DNA of 64,000 nt from Gymnothorax reevesii (GCA_029721435.1 CM056574.1:6767501-6831500), one strand, 5' to 3'. Positions 35,701 through 45,979 are shown, numbered from the stretch's first letter. Notes: generated by a model not told the origin, from the sequence alone. Program-made: numbers and translations.

Positions 35701-38700
35701 TACTCATATAAACAGGGTAAGATGCTGTACAGTGATCTGTGAGCGAGAGTTACTCGTATAAACTGGGTAAGATGCTGTGTTGTGTTCTGTGAGCGAGAGT
35801 TACTCGTATAAACAGGGTAAGATACTGTGTTGTGATCTGTGAGTGAGGGTTACTCGTATGAACAGGGTAAGATTCTGTGTTGTGTTCTGCGAGTGAGAGT
35901 AGCTCATGTGAACAGGGTAAGATGCAGTGTTGTGATCTGTGAGTGAGAGTTACTCGTATAAACATGGTAAGTTGCTGTACAGTGATCTGTGAGTGAGAAT
36001 TACTCGTATAAACAGGGTAAGATGCTGTGTTGTGTTCTGTGAGCGAGAGTTACTCGTATAAACATGGTAAGATGCTGTGCAGTGATCTGTGAGCGAGAGT
36101 TACTCGTATAAACAGGGTATGATGCTGTTTTGTGTTCTGTGAACGAGAGTTACTCGTATAAACTGGGTAAGATGCTGTACAGTGATCTGTGAGTGAGAGT
36201 TGCTCATGTAAACAGGGTAAGATGCTGTGTTGTGATCTGTGAGTGAGAATTACTCTTATGAAATGGGTAAGATGCTGTACAGTGATCTGTGAGTGAGAGT
36301 TACTCGTATAAACAGGGTATGATGCTGTTTTGTGTTCTGTGAACGAGAGTTACTCGTATAAACTAGGTAAGATGCTGTACAGTGATCTGTGAGTGAGAGT
36401 TGCTCATGTAAACAGGGTAAGATGCTGCGTGGTGATCTGTGAGTGAGAATTACTCGTATGAACAGGGTAAGATGCTGTACAGTGATCTGTGAGTGAGAGT
36501 TACTCGTCTAAACTGGGTAAGATGCTGTGTTTTGTTCTGTAAAAGAGAGCTACTCGTATGAACTGGGTAAGATGCTGTGTTGTGTTTTGCGAGTGAGAAT
36601 TACTCGTATAAACAGGGTAAGATGCTGTGTTGTGATCTGTGAGCGAGAGTTACTCGTATAAACAGGGCAAGATGCTGTACAGTGACCTGTGAGCGAGAGT
36701 TACTCGAATAAACTGGGTAAGATGCTGTGTTGTGTTCTGTGAGCGAGAGTTACTCGTATAAACTGGGTAAGATGCTATGTTGTGATCTGTGAGCAAGAGT
36801 TACTCATATAAACATGGTAAGATGCTGTACAGTGATCTGTGAGTGAGAGTTGCTCATGTAAACAGGGTAAGATGCTGCGTGGTGATCTGTGAGTGAGAAT
36901 TACTCGTATGAACAGGGTAAGATGCTGTACAGTGATCTGTGAGTGAGAGTTACTTGTCTAAACTGGGTAAGATGCTGTGTTTTGTTCTGTGAAAGAGAGT
37001 TACTCGTATGAACAGGGTAAGATGCTGTGTTGTGATCTGTGAGCAAGAGTTACTCGTATAATCAGGGTAAGATTTTGTACAGTGACCTGTGAGCGAGAGT
37101 TACTCGAATAAACTTGGTAAGATGCTGTGTTGTTTTCTGTGAGCGAGAGTTACTCATATAAATTGGGTAAGATGCTGTGTTATGTTCTGTGAGCGAGAGT
37201 TACTCGTATAAACATGGTAAGATGCTGTACAGTGATCTGTGAGTGAGAGTAGCTCATGTAAACGGGGTGAGATGTTGTACATTGATCTGTGAGTGAGAGT
37301 AGCTCATGTAAACAGGATAAGATGCTCTGTTGTGTTCTCTGAGCGAGAGTTACTCGTATGAACAGGGTGAGATGCTGTGTTGTGATCTGTGAGTGAGAGT
37401 TACTCGTATGAACAGGGTAAGATGCTGTGTTGTAATCGTGAGTGAGAGTTACTTGTATGAACAGAGTAAGATGCTGTGTTGTGATCTGTGAGTGAGAGTT
37501 ACTCGTATGAACAGGGTAAGATGCTGTGTTGTGTTCTGTGAGTGAGAGTTACTCGTATAAACATGGTAAGATTTTGTACAGTGACCTGTGAGCGAGAGTT
37601 ACTCGAATAAACTTGGTAAGATGCTGTGTTGTTTTCTGTGAGCGAGAGTTACTCATATAAATTGGGTAAGATGCTGTGTTGTAATCGTGAGTGACAGTTA
37701 CTTGTATGAACAGAGTAAGATGCTGTGTTGTGATCTGTGAGTGAGAGTTACTCGTATGAACAGGGTAAGATGCTGTGTTGTGTTCTGTGAGTGAGAGTTA
37801 CTCGTATAAACATGGTAAGATGCTGTACAGTGATCTGTGAGTGAGAGTTACTCGTAAAAACGGGGTAAGATTCTGTGTTGTGTTCTGTGAGTTAGAGTTA
37901 CTCGTATAAACAGGGTAAGATGCTGTACAGTGATCTGTGAGTGAGAGTAACTCGTATAAATTGGGTAAGATGCTGTGTCATGTTCTTTGAGTGAGAGTAG
38001 CTCATGTAAACAGGGTAAGATGCTGTGTCGTGTTCTGTGAGTGAGAGTAGCTCATGTAAACAGGGTTAGATGCTGTGTCGTGTTCTGTTAGTGAGAGTAG
38101 CTCATGTAAACAGGGTTAGATGCTGTGTCGTGTTCTGTTAGTGAGAGTAGCTCATGTAAACAGGGTAAGATGCTGTGTCGTGTTCTGTGAGTGAGAGTAG
38201 CTCATGTAAACAGGGTTAGATGCTGTGTCGTGTTCTGTTAGTGAGAGTAGCTCATGTAAACAGGGTAAGATGCTGTGTCGTGTTTTGTGTGTGAGAGTAG
38301 CTCATGAAAACAGAGAAAGATGCTGTGCAGTGATCTGTGAGTGAGAGTTACTCGTATGAACAGGGTAAGATGCTGTACAGTGATCTGTGAGTGAGAGTAG
38401 CTCATGTAAACAGGGTAAGATGCTGTGTCGTGTTCTTTGAGTGAGAGTTTCTCCTGTATCGGGAGAGCTCGCAGCACAGAGAGTAGTGTGTTGTGCGCAG
38501 GTAACACACTCATTTATTTAGAACAGACCACTGGAAACATGCATCCGGCCCCTGGCCTGGGGCCACTTCTCCCTCAGGTATAAAGGGTCTTTGTTTCTCT
38601 CCTCCTCACTCTCTCTTTCTCTTACTTTTTTCCTCCCACCATTTCTCTCTCACTCTCTCTTTTCCACTCTCACTCTTTCTCTCTCCAAGTCTTCTTTCTC

Positions 38701-38753
38701 TTTCTACCCCAGTCTGTCTCTTTCTTTCCCTCTATTTAACAGACTCTCTCCCC

Positions 38754-38785
<32 letters not shown>

Positions 38786-38984
38786 CCCCCTGTATAAGAC
38801 ACTTACTGTACGGGTCACTCTTGTCCCTCGTTCCCTCCACTCGTCCCTGGGCGGTGATGCGCAGGAAGTATCCCCCGTTCTTGCAGTACAGCCTCTTCAT
38901 CTCCTTGAAGCTCCCCGGGAGAAACGAGGGGCTCCCCCCGTCATCGGGGGCCGGGGGCAGGGTGGTGATCCCGCCGGCGGCCAT
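26577..38984 (-). CDS. fgf2: Fibroblast growth factor 2 (basic FGF), three coding exons joined: 38807-38984, 27589-27692, 26577-26762
   Basis: FGF2 is a heparin-binding growth factor of the beta-trefoil FGF family. It leaves cells by an unconventional, signal-peptide-free route and activates FGF receptors with heparan sulfate. The exons total 468 nt, 155 codons plus stop, the same length as the human 18-kDa form. Coding exon sizes 178, 104 and 186 nt and intron phases match the mammalian gene as I know it. Visible landmarks in human 155-aa numbering: MAAGGITTLP start, KRLYCKNGG at 30-38, IKGVCAN at 74-80, NNYNTYRSRK at 110-119, heparin/PIP2-binding K128 R129 K134 and Q143 K144, C-terminal LFLPMS. 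Receptor-contact positions Y33, R53, N110, Y112, L149 and M151 are kept. There is no signal peptide, as expected. C34, C78 and C101 are present but C96 is Arg. Introns are about 11.1 kb and 0.83 kb. The family assignment is very secure; splice sites are read by eye. Confidence 0.97.
27185..27540 (-). repeat. Dispersed repeat family B, copy 2, in fgf2 intron 2
   Basis: On the minus strand, 27335-27510 shows gatccaaaggtttccaacga, atcccaaatatgtcctgctg and tgtacaagatctagatattg, matching 7605-7800 and 55195-55360. It lies within the 826-bp intron 2 of fgf2. Confidence 0.7.
27589..27692 (-). CDS. fgf2: fgf2 coding exon 2 (rest of codon 60 to residue 94)
   Basis: This 104-nt exon is the same size as mammalian FGF2 exon 2. 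The acceptor reads ATTTTCAG|CCAAGCTG and the donor ACG|GTGAGA on the minus strand. It encodes the block from KLQIQATAVGE through GRLFGT, which includes C78, Y82 and the IKGVCAN motif. Residue 81 is Leu where human has Arg. Splicing from exon 1 creates codon 60 as ACC (Thr). Confidence 0.96.
27725..27960 (+). repeat. Degraded tRNA-like / interspersed repeat in fgf2 intron 1
   Basis: gggtggcagggtgatgcagt...gacacc, then ttgcatgtaatctaggtgtt...tcaaagacatgtat, resembles the fish repeat with a tRNA-like head and 'tgcatgttctcc...aaagacatgca' body, heavily decayed. Confidence 0.45.
27960..28890 (+). mobile_element. LINE (L2-like) reverse transcriptase fragment, dead
   Basis: The plus-strand translation shows PLGSILGPLFFTLYINNM and CFYADDTVL, the reverse-transcriptase palm with its YADD catalytic motif, followed by a stop. 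Further frames read LLNVSKSKCVLF and a C-terminal tail (VGWLSLGNRGDQHW, LVLEVHQVKAELRKATLSY). The 5' half with the endonuclease is absent (5' truncation is normal for LINEs). It lies antisense inside fgf2 intron 1. Confidence 0.85.
29068..29369. mobile_element. piggyBac-type MITE with perfect 14-bp ends and TTAA duplication
   Basis: The ends CCCTCTATTAACCA and TGGTTAATAGAGGG are exact inverse complements and are flanked by TTAA at 29064-29067 and 29370-29373, the piggyBac signature. The 302 bp inside encode nothing. It contains two near-palindromes, TAGCATATCTGCTA and TGTAGCAGATCTGCTACA. It sits in fgf2 intron 1. Confidence 0.9.
30785..31290 (+). repeat. Direct-repeat block, copy 1, with GCAAC-rich tandem DNA
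   Basis: The order tccaaaccaactggaaat, tgatgatgtcactccag, attgcatcagttgccttgca, then a (cctagcaacnacc)-like stretch, recurs at 31600-32230. Both lie in fgf2 intron 1. Confidence 0.55.
31285..31445 (+). mobile_element. Degraded end of the 1209-1713 hAT-like family
   Basis: gtggttctcaacccccgtcc followed by ccgctggtttttggtgttac and gattgattagttaaagcagt match the end of the element at 1209-1713. Only one end is recognisable. Confidence 0.7.
31600..32230 (+). repeat. Direct-repeat block, copy 2, interrupted by a MITE
   Basis: It repeats the order of segments seen at 30785-31290, roughly 900 bp downstream. A foldback MITE interrupts it at 31714-31952. Confidence 0.5.
31714..31952. mobile_element. 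Foldback MITE with about 45-bp inverted ends
   Basis: gtaacactttacttgaaggt at the left end is mirrored by accttcaagtaaagtgtaat at the right end; the similarity continues through gtcataagagtgaca on both arms. It has no coding content, and the type is widespread in fish. Confidence 0.8.
32245..32551. mobile_element. MITE-like inverted repeat
   Basis: About 65-bp arms (32245-32313 and 32484-32551) sharing gctgcatttctagcctgcta / tagcagcctagaaatgcagc. The middle is non-coding; it lies within fgf2 intron 1. Confidence 0.65.
33755..34375 (+). repeat. Interspersed repeat family C, two adjacent copies
   Basis: Copies start with gagggcactgggtagagcac and carry agaatatgtt(c/t)c(a/g)gatcacttcc, ttgg(a/a)taccaccta, and ttcttaactttttgagttat, ending in gacagacagacaaacaaatg. 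The first copy is split by the MITE at 33876-34090. Related copies: 34490-34930 and, inverted, 49355-49720. Confidence 0.7.
33876..34090. mobile_element. MITE with CACTGAAAAAA ends and TA duplication, nested in family C repeat
   Basis: The 215-bp element starts CACTGAAAAAAATG and ends CACTTTTTTCAGTG, flanked by TA at 33874-33875 and 34091-34092. The neighbouring repeat copy at 34251-34264 shows the same host sequence uninterrupted (accacctatcatcc), that is, the empty site. Confidence 0.88.
34490..34930 (+). repeat. Interspersed repeat family C, third copy
   Basis: It starts taagggcactcggtagagtg and ends gtgaaaacacaacttccttg gcagcggtaata, typical of a widespread vertebrate retroelement-derived repeat. 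Its middle contains aacaaacggacaaacagaca. Confidence 0.65.
35320..38455. repeat. 50-bp minisatellite, about 62 copies, in fgf2 intron 1
   Basis: Unit of 50 bp, for example aacagggtaagatgctgtgt / tgtgttctgtgagtgagagt / tactcgtata. Edge units (35320-35600) are diverged. The interior has two main unit types (…ctgtgttgtg… and …ctgtacagtg…) arranged in larger blocks that recur at about 450, 500 and 250 bp. The end nearest exon 1 (37970-38290) is a near-homogeneous run of one variant with …ctgtgtcgtg… and agtagctcatgtaaacaggg. It ends about 350 bp from the exon 1 donor. Confidence 0.97.
38590..38792. repeat. (CT)n-rich tract adjoining the fgf2 exon 1 donor
   Basis: Polypyrimidine on the plus strand, so (GA)-rich in the fgf2 transcript just downstream of the exon 1 splice donor. 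ORFs through it are artefacts. Confidence 0.9.
38807..38984 (-). CDS. fgf2: fgf2 coding exon 1 (residues 1-59 plus first base of codon 60)
   Basis: The ATG is at 38984-38982 with A at -3 and G at +4, a good initiation context, and aligns with the AUG start of the 18-kDa FGF2. The exon encodes the flexible N-terminus and the first trefoil strands, including the KRLYCKNGG block. The donor is read on the minus strand as ACA|GTAAGTG, with the intron starting at 38806. Reading on past the donor gives an off-family sequence that ends in CT-repeat-derived residues, which supports this splice site. The boundary is phase 1, matching the first base of the mammalian codon 60. Confidence 0.96.
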
Positions 38985-39224
38985 GTTGTTAGCTGCCCCG
39001 CCGCCACCCACCCCGGCTCTCCGCTGACGGGGCTCCTCCGCCGCCGCCGCCCCCGCCGGGCTGCCCCCCCACGCCCCCCGTCTCTGGGACGAGCTCCCCC
39101 TTTCCAGCCCGAATTCCAGCGCGTACCTCCCGCCGCGCGAATCGGAGCTTCGCTCGAACTCCTTTACCGCTGCTCCACACCTCCCTCTCCCTCTATCTCT
39201 CCCTCTGCCTCTTCCTCTGCTCTC
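38985..39224 (-). promoter_or_regulatory. fgf2: fgf2 5' leader with an open in-frame extension and two CUG codons (candidate high-molecular-weight isoform starts)
   Basis: Going upstream from the ATG, the frame stays open for 80 codons to a TAA at 39227-39225. Two in-frame CTG codons lie 41 codons (39107-39105) and 45 codons (39119-39117) before the ATG. Both have G at -3 and G at +4. The 45-residue extension would contain QRR and RQRR basic motifs and Gly/Ala-rich stretches. Further upstream, the CT-rich DNA encodes Arg-Gly repeats in the same frame, but with no visible start codon before them. Human FGF2 makes nuclear isoforms from upstream CUGs in a GC-rich Arg-Gly leader; equivalent use here is inference. 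Confidence 0.55.
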
Positions 39225-39405
39225 TTATTTGGAGGTGTAGGACAGGCTGCAGTACTGGAAGCTGCTCTCGCGAGTCACGGAATATTCCGGATCTTCCAGC
39301 CAAGTGCTCTGTGCTCTGCCCAGCAGGCCTCTGTGCGTCTCAGTGCCGCCCCATCAACTTTCTATCACTCTGAAGTTCTTCCTCAATCCCTTACTCTCTC
39401 CCTCC

Positions 39406-39436
<31 letters not shown>

Positions 39437-39500
39437 CCTCGCTCCCTCCCAGCCTGTCGGAGAAGGAAGGGGGGGTCTCTCAGAAGCAGCTATGTCACGT
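39225..39500 (-). promoter_or_regulatory. fgf2: Probable fgf2 5'UTR/promoter region
   Basis: This lies directly upstream of the open leader. It contains a CT repeat (about 39390-39450), and a TCTCGCGAG string at 39266-39274 that matches 9 of 10 bases of the TCTCGCGAGA core-promoter motif. No clear TATA box is seen at an obvious spacing. The transcription start cannot be fixed from sequence alone. Confidence 0.35.
39385..39450. repeat. (CT)n tract upstream of fgf2
   Basis: ctctctccctccctctctcc-type simple repeat, near the putative promoter. Confidence 0.9.
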
Positions 39501-39714
39501 GACCTGGGGACAGCCCTCCCCCTTAAAGGCAACAGAAAGATGGTGCTGCGCGGGGGCTGGACTATGGAGAACCTGCGGAACATAGGAGTGGGAACTTGCG
39601 TGTGCCGCAGAACACAGGCACGGAACACGCGAGAACCACTGTCACTTTCTTCTACACATGCCCGTTCTCCGATTATTTGATCAGGCGCGGTTTCATACAG
39701 ATGAGATGTAACCT

Positions 39715-39985
39715 GCTGCTTGTGTGAGTGTGTGCATGAGTATGCATTTGTGTGGTGTTTGATTTGTGCGTGCGTGTGTGTGTGTGTGCTTGTATGATGG
39801 TCGGTTTGTGTGCGTTTGTGTTTGTGTGTGCATGCGTGCGTGCGTGTATGTGTGTGTGTGTGTGTGCGTGTACGTGTGTTTGTGCATATGTGTGCGTTCG
39901 TGTTTGGGTGTGTGTGCATGTTTGTGCGTACGTGTATGTGTGTGCGCGTGTGTGTGCGTGGTGGACAGTGTGTGTGGGTCGGGAG
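39715..39985. repeat. (GT)n-rich microsatellite
   Basis: Imperfect TG repeat with TGCG and TTTG interruptions; ORFs on both strands are artefacts. Confidence 0.95.
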
Positions 39986-39989
39986 TGTA

Positions 39990-42900
39990 ACCAAACCTGA
40001 TTATTACGGGAACACGGTTCACACAGCTGAGTAAGTCCTGCCAAACCCCTGTAATTTGACACTAGGGCTTGAAGGTGCAGAGTCAGGGGGAGCGTGCGAC
40101 TCTCTCAAGGATATTCTGAGCAGGGAATGATATATTCACACCTCACTGATTGCATATCACGCACTCGATAAATACTGCCTCATTAAAACACAGATGACAA
40201 CTTTTTATGCCACAGAAACAAACATGCAACCGTGTCTCATTATCTCAGTATTTAAAAATCCTCGCTTGTTCAGCTCACAAAATGAAAGTGTAATCCCAAT
40301 GCCAATCCTCTGCCATATGAAGTTGTTATTGAATGCTAAGATGACATGCTCAATATTTTATTAATAGTGTGTTTCAGGTAATGGGATGTCTGGGTCGGCC
40401 TGAACGCTAACCTCAGCACTTACCCAAAATCTAATGAGTGTCAGTAGTTACCGTTTGTCCTGTGACATCACGTGGTTGGTATTTACCGGAAGATAAAAGC
40501 TAGGCATGAGAAAGAAAATTTAATTGAAGGGAGTTCATCTGGGTAAGTTCATTGTTGCGTGGAACATACACATGGCAAGACTGAAACTGTTTAACCCCCG
40601 GACCTCCCACCTCCGGTCAGTAATTAAAGGCTCGTTTGTGCTGCAGGCCTACACCAGGTAAATTACCGTGTGATCTTCCCAAACAAAAAAAAAAACGCCT
40701 CATGAATGTGATTGTGGACTTCGGGCGCGATCAGGCATCCGCATCCGTAATATACGCTAAGAGAGGTGGCGGGGAGTGAATGATTGTGCAAGCCCTGCTC
40801 GATCGGTTAATTCTTAATTATGAAAAACATTAAAAGGGGTAGAAGATTAAGGTAAATAGATTGAATGGGATTTACAAATAATGTCGAACTGAAATAACAA
40901 TAGGCCTAATAATAATAATAGGCCTAACAATAATCATAATGGTTCAACCCCTAGATTGCTTCTCTTGTTTTATTGTTTTAAAAAGAGCAAACTGACATTT
41001 GCAGATTTCAGCCTTCTTTCCTACAACTGAGCCGCGGTAACGGCAGTAAATAGCCAGCACGGTCTTGGCTAACCAGAAGCTCTCGGCTGTCCGCGGTGGA
41101 ACGACAGCTGCTTTCAAACCAGAGGCAGATCCGCCCCGCGTTGCGCCGGACAGCACATTGAAATGCGGCTAGAGCTGACCTCTCGGTATGCGCTGCTCGC
41201 CACATCTGACCCCGACCGCCCGAGGGTGGGACATCTGTACTGGTGCAGCTGCGCGGCTCCTCTGGTACCGCTCACTTTTATTTTGTGATCGACGGCTAGC
41301 TTCAAAAGCTGAAAGTATATTTTTGTACTTTCTGCTGTTTTCCCGTGATCTATGACACACACAGCTTTATATTTTCGGTTCAGAACGCTAATGATTCTAC
41401 CCTTGCTTCTGAGATGAGAAAGAAAGAAAATATAATTAAATGTTCATACTACATTGCATTGTTCGTATTTTAGTGTGCCAAGTGTGCACGGGATCATACA
41501 TCATTTCAGTATTGCATAGTGTCAAAATGCATAAAAACTATAACATTTTAATAATACTATACATTCTGATGATTATTTTTATTTGATCTCATCTGGTTTC
41601 TTGAATCATCCGCAGGTAGCAAGAGTGTGATCAGGGACGACAAAGAGTAAAGATGGAAATCATTATGCATTTATTGAAGACAAACGCAAATTAATCGCTA
41701 GTTACATTTCTAACCTACGCTGACCAGGCACTGGTTCCCATTAATAAGTTTTTTGTAGCCTTGAAGTATGTCGCCCCCCTGTGGATGAGTATGATTTTAC
41801 AGCAAAAGCCGGAGTTATAGCTGGAAATTAAATTTAAATCTAATAATAATAATAATAATAATAATATTCATTATTCTAATAAAAACAATCAGTAAATAGC
41901 CGTATCAGCAAAAGTCGTTACATCGTAAAGCGGCCTCTCTCTATTGTTATCCTCCACAACAAATTGTGCCCGTTGCGAATTCCCCAAGACTCGAGTTAAC
42001 TAAATAAATAAATAAAATGTCAAACGTCTTCATAGTGATTATCCCTCTGGCAAGGAGCTGGATAATTTATTACTCACTCATAATAATGACATAAAGGAAA
42101 GGGTCGCTGCTGTTTTTTTTTTATCTAAGAGGCTACTCCTTGTGGTTTACGCTTAGTAAGGATGTGAAACCGCATTTTTCCCATCAACGGTAAATCTGTA
42201 ATGAAAATGACATCATTATACGGAGAGTTTTTGAGGGGCGGGGATTCGGTGGGAAAGGGGAAGTCCTTCCCCTTTGGTTTGCTGACGAGAGGAAACCCGT
42301 CTCAGCTCATTCACCTCTGAGGCAGCCTGGGGATCCCCCTAAAACCGCCCCGATTAATCAGAACCCCTAAAATGCCTCTCTCGGCGGCTGAGCCTCTCTA
42401 CATGAATTCAACGTTTCATTTAATTTCATTTCGAAATAATCATGTCAAGTAGTGGTTTGGGTTATGAATTTCCAACAGCTCATTATTAATAGCCTTTAAT
42501 TACCACGGATTTTATTAGCTGAAGCCAGCTTTGGGTTTCAAAGTAAACCCTGCACTCTTATTTGGTTTGTTTTTATTGACGTGTGTGCCCCGGAGCTGAC
42601 TCGCGCGATGCACGTATTTCTGCGCTTCTGCTTAAAGAGATCAGTCTTAAAGATCAGAACCTCAACAGAATTATCAACCTTGTCATTAGTAGTCAACTTT
42701 GCGCCATTGCCTCCTCGAATATGGGCATCAATGCCCCCTTCTGGCTGGTTCTCAGAATGCAAGAATGCATCTGTAGGAGGAAGAACTCCTTTTTGTCTCT
42801 AGTGTTGACCCCGTAAAAGCTGCGGCGAAAGCATGGTTCGTCCAAACCAATCTGCTCATTTATACCGCTAGAACTTTCTCGGTAATGGATCTGACATTTT

Positions 42901-43630
42901 GGAGGTCATAATAGTGCATAGCATCTTTGCACATTCAAGTGTCTCACCAATCAGACTCAGAGCTGTGAAGTTCATAGGTCTCATAAACTAAACGTCCTGC
43001 CATATTTTAACTCCAGCCGTAAACAGCCTGGTGATCTCAGAAGTGAGGTCCACCCATTAGCCTTAAAGAGTTCTGCTACTGAAAAAATCCAGGTGGTCGC
43101 AAAAAAAAGTACGGGGGAGGAGTTATAGTTTTCGGACCTGGATTTACCACTTGTGATGGGAGCAGACAGGCGAGGGGTGGGATTCTGCACCTGTGACACA
43201 GACGGGACGTGAATGAGCAGAGAGCTCTGGGGTTGGATTTGCCGTGTATTTTGGATGCGAGGGCTCAGTACGAGTGGGCGTGCTCTTTACCAGAAGTCTG
43301 GCGTGGGGGTGAAAGGACAGATATGCGATTGTACTTTCAGAGCGATCGTTTTCTCCCAAAAGTGTTGTTTTTTAAATAAAAAAATCTTAAATCTGGAAAA
43401 AAGAGCATAATCTTTCACCTTTAACTGCCTGCTCAATCTTTCACATTTTCGGTCTCTGTTTCTAATTGAAATATGTGTTGAAACTTAACTGTGTGGAATT
43501 TTTACAGCAAAATGTACCTCGAATGAGTGTCAGAGATGGTTTATTCAGGCTGAGTTAACTTCAACACATCATTCAATGAGGTACAGTGACTCAAAATGCG
43601 TTCTATTAAAAGGCTGAAGCAGTTAAAGGG
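39990..43630. other. Upstream of fgf2; no gene recognised
   Basis: It includes a GC-richer stretch at about 41020-41280 with several CpGs and a small (AAT)n at 41842-41866. No ORF has a recognisable domain. Regulatory elements for fgf2 could lie here but none can be named. Confidence 0.4.
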
Positions 43631-43636
43631 TTAAAA

Positions 43637-43639
43637 ATG

Positions 43640-43670
<31 letters not shown>
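43637..43670. repeat. (TTTA)n microsatellite
   Basis: Tandem ATTT units. Confidence 0.9.
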
Positions 43671-45089
43671 ATATTGCTAAAAGTAAGGTGAACACTCCAC
43701 GGGGTTTTCAGTACAGTAAGTGTAATGGCCTTTCAGGACACTAATACAGATTACAAGCCAGTCAAACCATTCGGCTCAAGACAGGTTGGTGACCTTTAAG
43801 ATCTGGATGTTTCCTAATGTTTGACGTTTTGTCCTGCACACTTGCACCTACACATTGTGTTCAATTTTGCCGAAAAACGAGCAAAAGATTCAGACTTCAG
43901 CTGGCAGGATGATGCCAGCGACCATTCCAGAGCATCTGTGCCGAGCCCCGCTGAAGAGCTGGGGTCAGGAGGGATGACGGAAACTCTTCAAACGGCAGTG
44001 AGCCCCAGCCTGGTCTCTTTACTGTTGCCTTCCCAGTGCTCTCCACCGTACGAGCTCTCGCTCGGCGCCGTATCCGGCGGAGAGGACGCAAACAAGCGCT
44101 CGCGCTGGAAAATCTTCAATGAGAGAGAAACTGATCTCTGCGTCACAGCATGGAAAGTGTGGTGACGCGTTCTCTCGGCGTTCGATGTAAACAATGGCCT
44201 TTTCCGCATCTCAGACACTTACTATTTATTAATAAAACTGAAAGCCGTGGCAAGTTTTCCTCTTTTGTTGCTTTTCGATGCCAAAAAAAAAAACGTGGCA
44301 GAGCTTAATTTTATTGGCCCTGAATATAGCCTTGAATTGCTTCAAATTTTATCAACTGAAATTAGCGCTTAGTTACAAAATGTAAATCCTGCCCTGGCTT
44401 AATCCATAGTTATAAGAGGTAATTAGAGTGTAACGACGTTCAGTTATTCTAATTAGAGGATAGTGACTGGCAGTTATGTGACATGATATTTGTTAAAATA
44501 TTTACTGACACAAGTGTCATGAACTAATATCAGCTGTTTGTCGTCCTGTGGTAATCGTTATTGCATGCGTATGACTGTGTAATGTCAGCCTTCCGTTCAA
44601 GAGTGCAGGCTGATGTTTATTTTTACTAGCATATTACCATGTATTTACCTGCCATTGCTCTTCAATAGCAGTGGGCGTTACACTGTAATTAATGAGCATT
44701 TACTGGTAATTACTGTGTAAATAACACCAATTTCAATAAATTGCTGGCGGTGCTGAATATGTGAAGTCTAGGATCACAACACTACTTAACAGGGCTGCAT
44801 ACATCCTGTCACCGAGAGGACTGAAGATGTCGTTGGTTTTTGGTTCAACCCCAGTTATTACAGTCAGGTCAGTGGAGCTGATGGGCCCTTGAGCAAGGCC
44901 CTTGACCCCACTTCACTCCAAAGAGCCTGCTGATCCTAATCAGCTGAAAGTTGCTTTAGATTTTTTTAAAAATGGCTTGGAGGAGTAGTATCCCGCATTC
45001 TTGCGATGAAAAGCAAACCAAGCTCAAGTTTACATTGCTGGAAATGGAGAATGACGCCTCAGAGTTTCAGAGTAACTTCAGTTTAGCGC
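43671..45089. other. No gene recognised; one short dispersed repeat
   Basis: The string gggcccttgagcaaggccct around 44883-44905 is typical of fish interspersed repeats. Open frames at 43821-44218 show no domain. Confidence 0.4.
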
Positions 45090-45272
45090 AGGGCCAGTGC
45101 CACAGGGCAGGATTACTGGGTAAGCTGGATAACTGTACAGAATAAAACCCAGAAGAGGGTTTTGGTTTGGTCTTTTTGGTTTGCGCTGGATTCCAGGTTT
45201 GGGTGTGTTCCATAGGTTACCTCTCACAGTTATCCCGCTAACTCAGTAATCCTGCTCTTTGAAACAGGCCCC
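45090..45272. mobile_element. MITE with about 47-bp inverted ends
   Basis: Left end gggcaggattactgggtaag ctggataactgt is mirrored at the right by acagttatcccgctaactca gtaatcctgct...gaaacaggcccc. A lone end of the same family lies at 62862-62892. Confidence 0.75.
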
Positions 45273-45979
45273 TGGAACATGAAGAAATTTATATAACACA
45301 AGGGCAGTATAACTCAGATCACAGGGCATTACAATGTTTTGTTTTTTTTTTTTTCCCTTTAACAAGGCAACTTACATTCAATTAGACCAAGCGTGGGCCA
45401 ATCCTCCAGGAGCAATGAAGGTTATAGAATGACTGTAGGGGCCTGCAGATTTTCTCGAGGCAACTTTGCTGGTTCATAAATCTGCAGAGGTGTCGCAAAG
45501 ATCTGTAATCGGTTAAAGTCATTTATCAAGGGTTAAAGACTGCAACAAGGCTGTTAAGAATTTTAATCCTGTGCATCCATCCATTATCTATCCTGCGTCT
45601 TCCTCTTCAGTGTTGAGAGGGGAGCTTGAGTGTATTCTGACTGACTATGCTGCCCTCCAAAGGCTAAGTGCTGTAACTGCAAAATAATTTGAGCAGTAAA
45701 AAATAGCCAACAAATGAATAGCTAGCTCATGTATGATAGATTATGGTTAAGTGACTTGCCATGGTATTATTTCTATGTAAATATTTATATTAGTTATTTG
45801 TCATATTGTATTTATTTGCACATGTATATTATGTTGTGTATATGGCATGGTATTTTTGAGATTCACTCGATGGCATTATTATAGATAATATTTGATGTTT
45901 ATTATGGTACAATTGGGTAATTTATGGACAGACAGCAGTGATTGGTTACTATAGCTGCACTGATGAACTGTGGGTATTT

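Noticed and set aside
35320..38455. CRISPR-like array of regular repeats
   Set aside because: There are no unique spacers; the units are contiguous tandem copies, and the genome is eukaryotic.
35427..38513. Minus-strand frames of His/Ser/Leu repeats across the 50-bp minisatellite
   Set aside because: The 50-bp unit rotates the frame each copy; open stretches are short and chance, and the array lies in an intron.
38736..39011. Start of fgf2 at a GTG nine codons upstream of the ATG
   Set aside because: The ATG at 38984 aligns with the conserved FGF2 start and has a good context; GTG is not a plausible start here, whereas the upstream CTG codons are.
39383..40062. 203- and 129-codon minus-strand frames rich in His/Thr/Arg
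   Set aside because: They run through GT and CT simple repeats next to fgf2; no domain or splice logic supports them.
40944..41362. Minus-strand frames in a CpG-richer segment upstream of fgf2
   Set aside because: Three frames overlap, none has a recognisable domain or splice sites supporting an exon.
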